From positions 1-55,195 of the IMG/VR virus record IMGVR_UViG_3300032323_002612: 55,195 nt of DNA; one strand, written 5' to 3'. The position numbers and the translations under genes were made by a program. This DNA is from a virus. Positions 1 to 7,672 of the stretch are shown in pieces. The notes under the pieces were generated by a model. That model was given only the letters and a program-made list of their open reading frames with translations, made no database searches and was not told the DNA's origin. How positions within the stretch are numbered: the stretch's first letter is position 1; every line of letters starts with the position of its first letter.

Positions 1-1027
1 ACTGTGCAACATACTGGTCGTACACTTGTTGGCTGGCAAGATTCTTGCCCTTGGCTTCGACCTCGATGTCAAACTGGTCAGTAAATGTCAAAGCCCACTC
101 AGTCACAGCTGAATTCCACATAAAGTCTGAATGTGCACGAATCTTTTGTTTCTTCATGCCCTGACCAAGAAGAGCTGCAAGATCTGGGCGAGTTCGGGGG
201 CAATGGCCCACAAGAAGATCTTCGCGGCTAACACTGTAATGCATGCCAGGGCGCACACCACGCCAACTGTCAGCAACCCGCTGAACGCGATCATCCTGGG
301 CACTGATGTATTCGCCAGTGTTGACCCAATGGTGATGTACGTCCAACACAAGAGCCACATGCTGGCCCACAGTAAGAGTAGAGTCAAGGCCATTTGTTAT
401 TTCGTCATTTTCTATGGTAATAAGGTTGCGGGCTTCGGGAGTCAGGCGACCCAGAGTCTGCAAGAACTTGGCGGTACCACCCTTGCCGCTCAAGTGCACA
501 TTGATCATAAATCCGTGATCATGCCATGTTGAACCGTAACCCATCCAACGAGCCATGTCTGCATGATACTCGAATTCCAGGATACTGCGTTCCACAATTT
601 CGTCAGCTTCAGATGCCAACACACAAAACTGTCCGGGATGGAAGCTGAGTCGCACACCCAATCTGCGAGCAGTTTCGCCAATAGGTGCAAAGATTTGTTC
701 CAGGTGTCGTTGAATGTCGGGCTGTTGCCACCAGTCGATCCAGCTGGGTTCTGTGTAGCCTTGCAGCATTTCACTACCCAGTCGAACCATACGCCGTTCT
801 GGTGGCAGTGTGGCCACACGCTCGATCATGCGAACGGCTGCGGCAGCATTGTGATTCATGATGTCCCATTGCCGCTGTTCGGCTTGGTCCTTGTGCTCAC
901 GAAGCCATCGCATTGTAGTTGAACGCCCGTTAAGGTCCCGGTCTACTGCATTGACTTTCATGCCGCCGCATTCGGACGGGTCATTGAGCCATTTGCAACA
1001 GAAGCCAATTCGAGGATGTGTATTCAT
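1..1027 (-). CDS. uvsE: UV-damage endonuclease, UvdE/UvsE family (3' end cut by window edge)
   Basis: The reading frame is open from an ATG at 1027 to base 1 and covers 342 codons with no stop, so only the extreme C-terminus is missing. UvdE enzymes are TIM-barrel metalloenzymes that nick DNA 5' of UV photoproducts. Family motifs are in order: GFCCKWLN near the N-terminus, SFHPGQF (about 128-134), ENDE (206-209), LDVHHHW (228-234), MHYS (262-265), AHSD (298-301) and DIEVEAKGK (320-328). The His, Asp and Glu metal ligands known from the Thermus enzyme all have a counterpart. A TTGACC-17-TATAAT promoter sits so that +1 coincides with the ATG and no Shine-Dalgarno is present, so the transcript is probably leaderless. 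The family assignment is strong; use in repair of host or phage DNA is inferred. Confidence 0.9.
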   Translation of the reverse strand, partial: MNTHPRIGFCCKWLNDPSECGGMKVNAVDRDLNGRSTTMRWLREHKDQAEQRQWDIMNHNAAAAVRMIERVATLPPERRMVRLGSEMLQGYTEPSWIDWWQQPDIQRHLEQIFAPIGETARRLGVRLSFHPGQFCVLASEADEIVERSILEFEYHADMARWMGYGSTWHDHGFMINVHLSGKGGTAKFLQTLGRLTPEARNLITIENDEITNGLDSTLTVGQHVALVLDVHHHWVNTGEYISAQDDRVQRVADSWRGVRPGMHYSVSREDLLVGHCPRTRPDLAALLGQGMKKQKIRAHSDFMWNSAVTEWALTFTDQFDIEVEAKGKNLASQQVYDQYVAQ

Positions 1028-1033
1028 GCTTGT

Positions 1034-1062
1034 ATTATACAACAAAGCTGAATATTGGTCAA
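1034..1062 (-). promoter_or_regulatory. Sigma70-type promoter for the UV endonuclease
   Basis: On the minus strand TTGACC (1057-1062) and TATAAT (1034-1039) are separated by 17 nt. The -35 box overlaps the last codons of the amidinotransferase. The expected +1 is base 1027, the A of the next ATG. Confidence 0.85.
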
Positions 1063-1976
1063 CCACGTACCAAATCCAGGGTCGTGCAGTGAAAACCACC
1101 GCCCAAGGTTCGGCTGTGTCGCAAAGTGTGTGGAATTACTGTCATGCCCAGACGGTTTTCCAGGTTGTGAATTAGGTCAGTTTGGGCAGCATCCACAATC
1201 ACCGTGTGTGGATCAATGCTCAACATGTTGATAGCAATCCATTTTGACGCATAGGGATATTGGTAAAAATCCTGTGCCTTTACTTCGTTTACATACAGTA
1301 TGGTTTTGTCCTGCAACATCTTTGGCAATGTTTTTGCGTTGACTCTGCTGCCATTGACCACAAAGGTGTTTTGATTCAGGGCCACAATGGTTGAATCAAT
1401 GTGCACACCAGCATAGAAGTTGCACAACTCAATCTCCACATCGGGTACTTGTTTGCACAACCATTCGTAGGCAGCACGGTTGCCTGACGCTGACTCCAAA
1501 AACAACCATTTGTGACGTTCTATTCGCAACACATTGGCAGCGTCCAGAACCATGCCTGCGTTGCGTGGCATGTGAACAATGCTGCCTGCATCTTCTAGGT
1601 AGTCAATGTAGCACTGATACTCCATGTCTCGGCTGGGATACATCATGGCAGGATTGATGATTTTGTCACCATACACAATGAATCTGTCACGTGGGCAGTA
1701 GTTGTACATGCCATCATGTGTTTGAAAGTTCATGGCTTGAGGACGCACTACTTCTACGCCATGATCAGTCAGTATTTTGCACAGGCCTTCAAGATCCTGG
1801 TTGGCTTCGTCTATGATGCGTTGCGGCACTGGCCCGGAAGGCAAGGGTGTTTCTTTCCACAGTGTGGTTTCAGCTTCGGCTCTAAACACAGGATCATGCT
1901 GTGGCCAGTTGGCATGTGTGGCATCGCCCACTATGATTTTTTTCAGTGTGTCGTATTCGTTGTAGCTGGAGATCAT
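1059..1976 (-). CDS. Glycine-amidinotransferase-like enzyme (guanidino-modifying superfamily)
   Basis: 305 aa. Members of this family move the amidino group of arginine to an amine acceptor such as glycine or an aminocyclitol. The sequence follows the vertebrate arginine:glycine amidinotransferase pattern: PRD at 95-97, LDAAN with the catalytic Asp at 145, HIDST with His192, SKWIAINML at 244-252, and LGGGFHC with the catalytic Cys at 297. It is shorter than the roughly 350-420 residues of the best known members. The start overlaps the stop of the upstream 2OG oxygenase as ATGA, so the two are translationally coupled. The acceptor cannot be read from sequence; a sugar, amino acid or polyamine is possible. 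Enzyme class sure, substrate unknown. Confidence 0.88.
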   Translation of the reverse strand: MISSYNEYDTLKKIIVGDATHANWPQHDPVFRAEAETTLWKETPLPSGPVPQRIIDEANQDLEGLCKILTDHGVEVVRPQAMNFQTHDGMYNYCPRDRFIVYGDKIINPAMMYPSRDMEYQCYIDYLEDAGSIVHMPRNAGMVLDAANVLRIERHKWLFLESASGNRAAYEWLCKQVPDVEIELCNFYAGVHIDSTIVALNQNTFVVNGSRVNAKTLPKMLQDKTILYVNEVKAQDFYQYPYASKWIAINMLSIDPHTVIVDAAQTDLIHNLENRLGMTVIPHTLRHSRTLGGGFHCTTLDLVRG

Positions 1977-2491
1977 GAGTGTCCTGTGATTTGTAGTGTG
2001 TATCGATCTGCGAGTCCAATGTTGGCGGCCATGTGCGGCACATCATATACCCATTGTACCACTTGGCCTGCACGCCAGTCGACCACAGGCACACCGTCAA
2101 CTTCAAGATAGTGTCCGCTTTGCCAATCTTCCAGCAGTACCAATGCTCGGTTGATGGTGTGCTCACGTCCTTTTAGATCAAACAATTCTATGTATCGTTT
2201 GTATAGGTCTTGATGCACAGGCATCACTGTGCCTGTGCTCATGCGATAAAACGCAAGACCAATGTCCTTCCAACCTAGCTCTGTGTAGATTTTCATAAAG
2301 CGATCAACCCAGGTGGGCAGTCTGTGACGCATGTCGCACAAGTCACCACAGATTTTGGTGTGATATCCTTGTGTGGTCCAGATGGCCACACTGGCAGGGT
2401 CGTTAAACGGCTCTTGTATGTACTCAAGCCGTTTGAATTCATCATCCCAGAACACTGGGAGACAATACTTATTGACCGCGGGTGTTGCCAT
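1973..2491 (-). CDS. 2-oxoglutarate/Fe(II)-dependent oxygenase-like protein
   Basis: 172 aa from the ATG at 2491, which has a weak GAG Shine-Dalgarno; an upstream in-frame ATG at 2509 would add six residues. The jelly-roll iron site is visible as His93-x-Asp95 (PVHQD) with a distal His153 (VPHMAAN) and Arg163 that would hold 2-oxoglutarate. Such enzymes hydroxylate or otherwise oxidise small molecules or side chains. It lies between a UDP-sugar dehydrogenase, whose 3' end it overlaps, and an amidinotransferase that it overlaps by 4 nt. The three probably act on one product. The substrate is unknown. Confidence 0.72.
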   Translation of the reverse strand: MATPAVNKYCLPVFWDDEFKRLEYIQEPFNDPASVAIWTTQGYHTKICGDLCDMRHRLPTWVDRFMKIYTELGWKDIGLAFYRMSTGTVMPVHQDLYKRYIELFDLKGREHTINRALVLLEDWQSGHYLEVDGVPVVDWRAGQVVQWVYDVPHMAANIGLADRYTLQITGHS

Positions 2492-3707
2492 AGTGAACAA
2501 CTCGGACATTGGCCGTAGATGTTAACTTACGCCACGGATCCACAATCACAGATCCTGGTTTGATATCGCAATAGGCCTGTGTGTCTTTTTGCTCACCGGT
2601 GTATTCGTAAGTAATCTTGCGATTGTGTGCCCATAAAAATACCGCAGGGGTATCAACTTCTTTAACCACTTCGTCCATGTTGTCTGCTAACGGATCAACA
2701 TACACAACAGGCATGCCTGCTTCTTTGACATAGTGTCCCACCAAGGTCGAATAGCTGCCAATACAGTATTCAACATCGGGCTTGTAGGCTTTGCCGTGAA
2801 TCACAATTGGCAACCCTGTTGCTCGTGCTTGCTCTACCAAGAACAACGCCAAGTTTTTGGCTTGAATTTCTCTAGCATGCATGATGGTATCAAACAAGTC
2901 ATAGCCCACATCATAGTGTTCAGCCAACCAACGCAGGGCAATGTTGTCACGTGGATGGCAAGCACCTGCGTCGCCCATACCTGCTGTCATGTACTTGGGA
3001 CCTTGCAATCGCATAGTGCTTCGTGCCAGGGCGTTTGTGACAACGTCAACATTGATGTTGCCAATCTTCATAGCAAAGTCTTGGATCATGTTTACAATAC
3101 CAACCTTGGCCGAAATGTAGGTGTTGTAGAAGATCTTGATGGCTTCGCACTCGTCCCAGGTGCCGATTTCGTAACGTGGGTCGTTGTTCATGATGGTCTT
3201 GTACAGTTCGATCAGTTCGCCTGCAATGCCAGTGAGTTCACCGTCTTCGGTGCCAATGATAACCATTTCAGGATTGGCCATGTCCCACTTTACTGAACCC
3301 ATAGCAATGAGATAAGGATTGTATAAGAACTGATGCTTCTTGTCCAACAGAGGCACAAACTTGGCTCGTGTAGTGCCTGGCAATACTGTGGAGATCAACA
3401 CAACCTTCTTGCTGGTTTTGGCATGCTGATTGACTTTGTTGATAGCGTCAATTACAGCGTCGTGACCAAAGTCTTTTGGTGTCATGTGACTCGAAGGTAC
3501 TGATCCGTCATAGCCCTCAGCATGCGGTGTGGGCACAGCAATAAAGATCCACTCGCTTTCGTTTACCAACTCGTCAATGTCGCAGACTTTGACACTGTTG
3601 CTGGTGCGTGGGTAAATGTCGTAGCCACGAACTTCGTGTTTTTCAGCCATAACTTCGGCACAGTCAAGGCCAAGTTTACCGATACCGATAAATCCAATTT
3701 TTTTCAT
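2469..3707 (-). CDS. UDP-glucose/GDP-mannose dehydrogenase family protein
   Basis: 412 aa from the ATG at 3707, chosen because AAAGGA lies 9 nt upstream and MKKIGFIGIGKLG begins the NAD-binding fold; a longer frame to 3758 lacks this. Family members oxidise the C6 hydroxyl of a nucleotide sugar to the uronate in two NAD steps. Seen: glycine-rich loop at 8-14, VPTPHAEG at 58-65, STVLPGTT at 106-113, EAIKIFYNTY with Lys191 and Asn195, and GACHPRDN with nucleophile Cys250 and Asp254. All catalytic residues are present. It heads an operon from the promoter at 3730-3758. The product, a UDP-uronate or related sugar, would feed glycan synthesis; UDP- versus GDP-sugar cannot be decided. Confidence 0.9.
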   Translation of the reverse strand: MKKIGFIGIGKLGLDCAEVMAEKHEVRGYDIYPRTSNSVKVCDIDELVNESEWIFIAVPTPHAEGYDGSVPSSHMTPKDFGHDAVIDAINKVNQHAKTSKKVVLISTVLPGTTRAKFVPLLDKKHQFLYNPYLIAMGSVKWDMANPEMVIIGTEDGELTGIAGELIELYKTIMNNDPRYEIGTWDECEAIKIFYNTYISAKVGIVNMIQDFAMKIGNINVDVVTNALARSTMRLQGPKYMTAGMGDAGACHPRDNIALRWLAEHYDVGYDLFDTIMHAREIQAKNLALFLVEQARATGLPIVIHGKAYKPDVEYCIGSYSTLVGHYVKEAGMPVVYVDPLADNMDEVVKEVDTPAVFLWAHNRKITYEYTGEQKDTQAYCDIKPGSVIVDPWRKLTSTANVRVVHYGNTRGQ

Positions 3708-3729
3708 GTATGAGTGTTCCTTTAGATAG

Positions 3730-3758
3730 ATTATACAACCTGCAGATAGCATCAACAA
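3730..3758 (-). promoter_or_regulatory. Sigma70-type promoter for the nucleotide-sugar dehydrogenase operon
   Basis: Minus strand: TTGTTG (3753-3758), 17-nt spacer, perfect TATAAT (3730-3735). The predicted +1 at about 3723 leaves a 16-nt leader that carries the AAAGGA ribosome-binding site. Confidence 0.7.
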
Positions 3759-3783
3759 CCACTGCGATAATTTAATTTATGGG

Positions 3784-3805
3784 ATTTTGCCGTGGGTGGC
3801 AAAAT
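3784..3805. other. Inverted repeat, possible weak terminator
   Basis: ATTTTGCC (3784-3791) and GGCAAAAT (3798-3805) form an 8-bp stem with a 6-nt loop, just past the stop of the glycosyltransferase-like gene. Neither strand has a clean T tract after the stem, so termination is uncertain. Confidence 0.4.
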
Positions 3806-3811
3806 AAACAC

Positions 3812-4660
3812 TCAGGCTGTGCGTTTGAGTCGATCTAACACAGCGTCAAGATTGTACACAGTGTCTGTGGCATAGTCAAATGACAGGATCTGCCCCTGGG
3901 GATTCTTGTCGCTGACCACATTGAAGTCTGCGGGAAAATCTCTGTGTGTCAATGCTTCCAAACTCTTGAATTCAAATCGCTGTTGCGTAGTCAACACAAC
4001 GTTGTGATTCTGATACACTGACCAATTGGCCAACAGTTCGTATTCGCTGAACCATTTTACACCAGCACCATAATCCCAAGGAGTTTGATCAATTACGGTG
4101 TCTAGCCAGTGTCCTGAGAAAGTAGCAGCAATGCGTTCACGCAATGCAATCCAATCCCTTTTGAAAACCGGCATCATGTCACACACAAACGAATGCGGGT
4201 ATGGTCTTGGAAGCCCAGTGAGATTTTCAGCAGCTTGGTAATATCCCCAGTGATGATTGACGTTGGGCTGACAGAACAAATTTAGTTCATTGTCGATCAA
4301 GCACGAATAGGGTTGACTGCAAAATGTGTCAGCATCTTGCACAAACAACAGGTCTGCATCCACATGGTCTACACAGGCCAACTTCAGTGCTTGTTGAAAC
4401 AACCAACTGCCACGATAGTCATTGGTGAGATACCAGTTGTTGATTTGCGGATACTGTTGTGTTAGCTCTTCATCAGTGATGTACACAAACCCTGTGGTAT
4501 CGATATTGTAACGTTCAAAAACTTTTTGCAAGCGGTCGCCGGCCAAGGGACTCACAATATAGGTGTTGTCAAATTGATCAAGATTGTGATCAAACTGCAA
4601 AGAAAGGCAAGCATTGCCAATACGATGTGCCCCCACTGGCATAATTCTTGCTGTTTTCAC
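3812..4660 (-). CDS. Glycosyltransferase-like protein (DUF6492-like)
   Basis: 282 aa with a GTG start at 4660, fixed by AGGAGG a few bases upstream. The fold looks like a GT-A glycosyltransferase: FVQDADTF carries the D-x-D motif at 109-111, followed by MMPVFKRDW and WFSEYELLANW segments typical of DUF6492 proteins. It probably transfers a sugar from a nucleotide-sugar donor. It follows the UDP-sugar dehydrogenase operon on the same strand and has its own GATAAATA late-type box, so it may act on host surface or virion glycans. Donor and acceptor are unknown. Confidence 0.65.
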   Translation of the reverse strand: MKTARIMPVGAHRIGNACLSLQFDHNLDQFDNTYIVSPLAGDRLQKVFERYNIDTTGFVYITDEELTQQYPQINNWYLTNDYRGSWLFQQALKLACVDHVDADLLFVQDADTFCSQPYSCLIDNELNLFCQPNVNHHWGYYQAAENLTGLPRPYPHSFVCDMMPVFKRDWIALRERIAATFSGHWLDTVIDQTPWDYGAGVKWFSEYELLANWSVYQNHNVVLTTQQRFEFKSLEALTHRDFPADFNVVSDKNPQGQILSFDYATDTVYNLDAVLDRLKRTA

Positions 4661-4681
4661 GTTGCCTCCTGATATAGACTA

Positions 4682-5044
4682 TTATTTATCGGAGGTTACT
4701 GTGTAGGAGCCATCCCATGTTGCATCAGGTGGGTTACTGCGATATTGTTCCACACGTTGTTCAAGGTTGATATAAAAGCTGTCTAGTTCACCGTTCCATT
4801 TGCCCAACAACACTTGAATAGCTTGACCGCACTGATCCCATTCCTGATTGCGATAGTGTTGCAACAATTCACTGTGTAGTTGCTTGTTGGATTCAGCTAT
4901 GGGAAACTCTTGCAAAGGAATTTTGTCAATCACACAGTATGCGGTAATTGCAACATTGTCTGGCGGTCGTCGCACAGTATCTAGTTCCAGCACAGTGTGG
5001 CCATTGGGTATTTGTGCAGCAGTGTCTCCAAAAATAATGTACAT
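4682..5044 (-). CDS. Conserved hypothetical phage protein
   Basis: 120 aa, not recognised. The N-terminus (MYIIFGDTAAQ) is followed by a predicted alpha/beta segment with the short motif LELDTVRR and a helical C-terminal half. No catalytic motif, membrane segment or zinc site is evident. The gene sits directly upstream of the glycosyltransferase-like gene and back-to-back with a metallophosphoesterase, separated by 21 nt. The late-type box for the downstream gene lies in its last codons. It is probably a real gene because of fit and spacing. Confidence 0.6.
   Translation of the reverse strand: MYIIFGDTAAQIPNGHTVLELDTVRRPPDNVAITAYCVIDKIPLQEFPIAESNKQLHSELLQHYRNQEWDQCGQAIQVLLGKWNGELDSFYINLEQRVEQYRSNPPDATWDGSYTVTSDK
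4683..4690 (-). promoter_or_regulatory. T4-late-like promoter box GATAAATA
   Basis: GATAAATA on the minus strand. By T4 geometry +1 would be near 4677, leaving a 17-nt leader with AGGAGG before the GTG at 4660. Confidence 0.6.
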
Positions 5045-5054
5045 GTGTTTTCCT

Positions 5055-5062
5055 TTTAAATA
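5055..5062 (+). promoter_or_regulatory. T4-late-like promoter box TTTAAATA
   Basis: TTTAAATA ends 4 nt before the first ATG of the phosphoesterase. Predicted +1 is about 5068, next to the second ATG at 5069, so a leaderless transcript is likely. Confidence 0.45.
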
Positions 5063-5065
5063 TGT

Positions 5066-5857
5066 ATGATGACTTTTACATTTGACTTAATTTCTGATTT
5101 GCACGTAGAAACCTGGCCTGCAGTTGACTGGAGTGTTGTTCCCACTAGCCCAATATGTATTGTGGCCGGCGATGTCAGCCGTGATCGTAGACATGTTGTA
5201 GAAACTCTACGCGAGCTAGGTCGCAGCTATCAAGCAGTGTTCTATATCGACGGCAATGACGAACATGAACTACATCTAGATAATTTGGGCTACAGCTATG
5301 CCGATCTTGTGCACAAGATCAACAGAATACCCAATGTGGTGTATCTTCAAGACAATGTAGTTGTAGTAGACGGCGTGGCAATCCTGGGCACCAATGGTTG
5401 GTGGGGGTTTGATTTTGATCTCGGTATAGATCCCACGGGCAGTGCACAACAGTTCCAAGAACAGCATGCCCTTAGCAACGAAGCAATCAAGGCCATCAGC
5501 AGAATGTCCAACACAGATGCCATGTACATGGTGAACTCAGTGAAACGACTGCAAACTCATCCAGATGTCAAAAAGATTGTAATGGTCACGCACACAGTAC
5601 CTGATGCGTCATTGATCGCACACGACATCAATCTAGAAGGACGCCTGGCATTCAACACCATGGGCAACAGACTGATGCAACAGGCTCTCACTGTTGACAG
5701 CGAACGCAAAATACATACCTGGTGCTTTGGGCACTACCCAGGCTCGGTGGACCAGATACGTGGAGGTATTCGATACGTCAACAACTGCAAGGGAAAGGGC
5801 AATACAGCATGGTGTCACCATGTGTATCACCCCTTGAGAATCACCGTGGATTATTGA
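5066..5857 (+). CDS. Calcineurin-like metallophosphoesterase
   Basis: 263 aa; ATG at 5066 or 5069, neither with a Shine-Dalgarno. The dinuclear-metal phosphoesterase motifs are in order: SDLHVE (10-15), AGDVSRD (34-40), GNDEHE (63-68, a variant of GNHE), VTHTVP near 180 and GHYPG near 222. This superfamily hydrolyses phosphomono- or diesters, from nucleotides to RNA ends. It is one of few plus-strand genes and overlaps the 3' end of clpS by 7 nt in convergent orientation. The substrate is unknown; phage relatives are usually annotated only as phosphoesterase. Confidence 0.85.
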   Translation: MMTFTFDLISDLHVETWPAVDWSVVPTSPICIVAGDVSRDRRHVVETLRELGRSYQAVFYIDGNDEHELHLDNLGYSYADLVHKINRIPNVVYLQDNVVVVDGVAILGTNGWWGFDFDLGIDPTGSAQQFQEQHALSNEAIKAISRMSNTDAMYMVNSVKRLQTHPDVKKIVMVTHTVPDASLIAHDINLEGRLAFNTMGNRLMQQALTVDSERKIHTWCFGHYPGSVDQIRGGIRYVNNCKGKGNTAWCHHVYHPLRITVDY

Positions 5858-6162
5858 ATAGTGTCCGGTTCCAGTTTGATCTGCAACGGAAAGCTCATGG
5901 CTCTAGCACTCACAGTAACTTCAATGCCTTTTTGTTCAGCAATTTCAAAAGGCAGCACTGCAACCACAGCTGATCCTGCTTCGTGAATGTCTTCGGTGAT
6001 GGTAAATGCAGTTTCCTCGTTGTAGTCAAAAAACTCCATTAAACTGTCGATCACAAACTCCATTGTGGTTTGATTGTCATTGAGATAAATCACCTTGTAC
6101 ATTGGCGGTTCTTTCACTGCCTCTGAAGGTTTGATACGTGTTTTTGTTTCAGATTGAGACAT
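5851..6162 (-). CDS. clpS: ClpS-like N-end-rule adaptor
   Basis: 103 aa from the ATG at 6162, which has AAAGGA upstream. ClpS binds proteins with N-degron residues and delivers them to the Clp protease unfoldase (ClpA, or ClpC in some lineages). Seen: YKVIYLNDNQTTMEFV, the core NDD-T-MEFV strand with one Asp replaced by Asn-Gln, then IHEAGSAVV (metal and pocket His) and SARAMSFPLQIKLEPD at the C-terminus. The 20-residue N-terminal extension is of normal length. No ClpA gene is in the window, but a phage ClpX is 2.3 kb upstream in the same orientation. The protein could steer the host Clp system toward chosen substrates. Confidence 0.9.
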   Translation of the reverse strand: MSQSETKTRIKPSEAVKEPPMYKVIYLNDNQTTMEFVIDSLMEFFDYNEETAFTITEDIHEAGSAVVAVLPFEIAEQKGIEVTVSARAMSFPLQIKLEPDTIQ

Positions 6163-6838
6163 TGCCTGTTCCTTTGTTGTAATGTGCATGAATTTGCACG
6201 AGGTCTTTGTTGATAAACTTGTTGTACTTGTGCCAGTTTCCTGAGCAATGTATCTGTGATGCCAAGAAGAACACACCACTACCAGCAGTATAGCGAAAAA
6301 CGCCATCGGGTGTCAACCAGTCCAAAAAGTATTGCTGATGAACTGGATCAATTGAATGTTCAATGTCTTCGGTTTCACTGACGTTGCAGATCTTGGTATC
6401 TGGATTGGGGGCAGGGGTAGCCCAGTCGTGCAGCATCTGACTGAGATGATCATTGCTGCGAGCTTCTTCTTTGCACAGTATCACATTGAATTCAGGATGT
6501 GTGTCCAGTGCAATAATAACAGTATAGGTCGGAACATCATAATGTTTGCAATAGTCATCCACATGTGTGCTGTGTGGTAGACTTTGACGTTGATAGTTGG
6601 CCCATATGTTTTGGCATCCTGGCAAAAAGTGATGAGTAACTCTTTTTACAATATCCCAACACTGCTGACTTTTTGACGGTTCAATCAACAGTCTATGATC
6701 AATTATGGGTCCTTGATCAATCATGAGATGATCGTCGGTGGTAGCATTCACATACTTTTCTGTAGAGAATGTGTTGTAGTATTGTTTGAATAATGCAATC
6801 TCATCTGCAGTGATAAGATTGTGTTCAATTTGTGCCAT
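6149..6838 (-). CDS. 2OG-Fe(II) oxygenase-like phage protein
   Basis: 229 aa from the ATG at 6838 (AAGGAT upstream). The central SLPHSTHVDDY segment offers a His-x-Asp iron pair at about 98-100 and a distal His is available in the QIHCSGNWH segment, followed by a C-terminal NKFINKDL stretch seen in phage 2OG oxygenase-like proteins. The fit to the fold is by motif order only. The 3' end overlaps the clpS start by 14 nt, so the two are co-translated, downstream of hsp20. A role in protein or small-molecule hydroxylation is possible. Moderate certainty. Confidence 0.55.
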   Translation of the reverse strand: MAQIEHNLITADEIALFKQYYNTFSTEKYVNATTDDHLMIDQGPIIDHRLLIEPSKSQQCWDIVKRVTHHFLPGCQNIWANYQRQSLPHSTHVDDYCKHYDVPTYTVIIALDTHPEFNVILCKEEARSNDHLSQMLHDWATPAPNPDTKICNVSETEDIEHSIDPVHQQYFLDWLTPDGVFRYTAGSGVFFLASQIHCSGNWHKYNKFINKDLVQIHAHYNKGTGNVSI

Positions 6839-6887
6839 TGTGATCCTTGAAAGTGGCAAGTTTCCTTGCCACTGTATTTACACTACA

Positions 6888-7346
6888 TCAAGCAGTATAG
6901 CTGATAGCAATGGTCTTTGGTTTGGCTTCTTCGGGCACTTCACGTTTCAAGTGAATGCTCAAGATACCCAGTTCAAGATGTGCATTGGTGATTTCCACAT
7001 GATCAGCCAGTGTGAATTCTCTGCGGAAACTGCGTTCGCTGATGCCCTTGTGCAGGTATTTTGTTTCAGCATCTTCATTGTCCGCAGTCTCACGGCTGTG
7101 CTTGCCTTCAACCACCAGGGTCTTTTTGTCTTTGGTCACTGTCAGGTTGTCGTGTCCAAATCCAGCCACAGCTAGACTGATCATGTACTCATCATCACTG
7201 ATTTGCACAATGTCATAGGGTGGATAGTTGGTGTTGCTTTGTTGAGCAGTCACACGCATGAGTTCATCAAACATGTTGTCGAAACCGATACCAAATTTGT
7301 GAATTGCGGGAAGATCGAAACTGCGAAGGGTGAGAGTTTTTGTCAT
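6888..7346 (-). CDS. hsp20: Small heat shock protein (Hsp20/IbpA type)
   Basis: 152 aa. An ATP-independent holdase that keeps unfolding proteins soluble. The N-terminal arm (RSFDLPAIHKFGIGFDNMFDEL) resembles IbpA, followed by the alpha-crystallin domain PPYDIVQISDDEY, VAGFGHDNLTV and the signature LELGILSIHLKREVPEE, and a C-terminal PKTIAI that supplies the I-x-I assembly motif. Hsp20 genes are common in T4-like cyanophages. AAAGGAG precedes the ATG. The upstream region carries superposed host-type and late-type promoter elements, which suggests expression throughout infection, perhaps for virion assembly. Confidence 0.93.
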   Translation of the reverse strand: MTKTLTLRSFDLPAIHKFGIGFDNMFDELMRVTAQQSNTNYPPYDIVQISDDEYMISLAVAGFGHDNLTVTKDKKTLVVEGKHSRETADNEDAETKYLHKGISERSFRREFTLADHVEITNAHLELGILSIHLKREVPEEAKPKTIAISYTA

Positions 7347-7412
7347 TTGTTTTCTCCTTTATTAAGCAAGATGACGTTTTAAAATGTAGCCCGACCATCG
7401 GCACTACAAACA

Positions 7413-7443
7413 TATTTATACAGGAAATCTCAATTTCTGTCAA
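7413..7443 (-). promoter_or_regulatory. Superposed early (sigma70) and late (TATAAATA) promoter for hsp20
   Basis: Minus strand: TTGACA (7438-7443), 17-nt spacer, TATAAA (7415-7420). The same -10 region reads TATAAATA (7413-7420), the exact T4 late consensus. The element lies in and beyond the 3' end of the preceding gene. Confidence 0.75.
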
Positions 7444-7672
7444 TTTTCATTGGCTCAATTAAATGATAATCGGGCACAGGCAATGTGGGATTCCAGGTCA
7501 TGGCAAAGAAACTGTAGTGTGCATCATCGTCAAACGTAAATCTTTTGCCGTATTTGACTGTTTTGGTAAAGTAAGGAATACTATAGCGATCAGACCATGC
7601 ATGCATTTCATGATTGATCGCTGCTGTAATCATAGCCGACGGTGCGTACCTAAACTCTATGTACATATCCAT
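7430..7672 (-). CDS. Conserved hypothetical phage protein
   Basis: 80 aa, no function recognised. The sequence is rich in aromatic residues with a YGKRFTFDDD motif followed by YSFFAMTW, and looks like a compact alpha/beta protein without membrane segments or cysteine clusters. Its start overlaps the SGNH hydrolase stop by 16 nt, and its 3' end contains the hsp20 promoter -35 region. Position within the bS21/SGNH operon supports that it is translated. Confidence 0.6.
   Translation of the reverse strand: MDMYIEFRYAPSAMITAAINHEMHAWSDRYSIPYFTKTVKYGKRFTFDDDAHYSFFAMTWNPTLPVPDYHLIEPMKIDRN

Noticed and set aside
131-532. Plus-strand open frame opposite the UV endonuclease
   Set aside because: The minus strand encodes a clear UvdE protein through this stretch. 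The plus-strand frame has no recognisable product or ribosome-binding site.
3784-3805. Strong terminator call for the 3784-3805 stem
   Set aside because: There is no T tract on either strand after the stem, so it is listed only as an inverted repeat.
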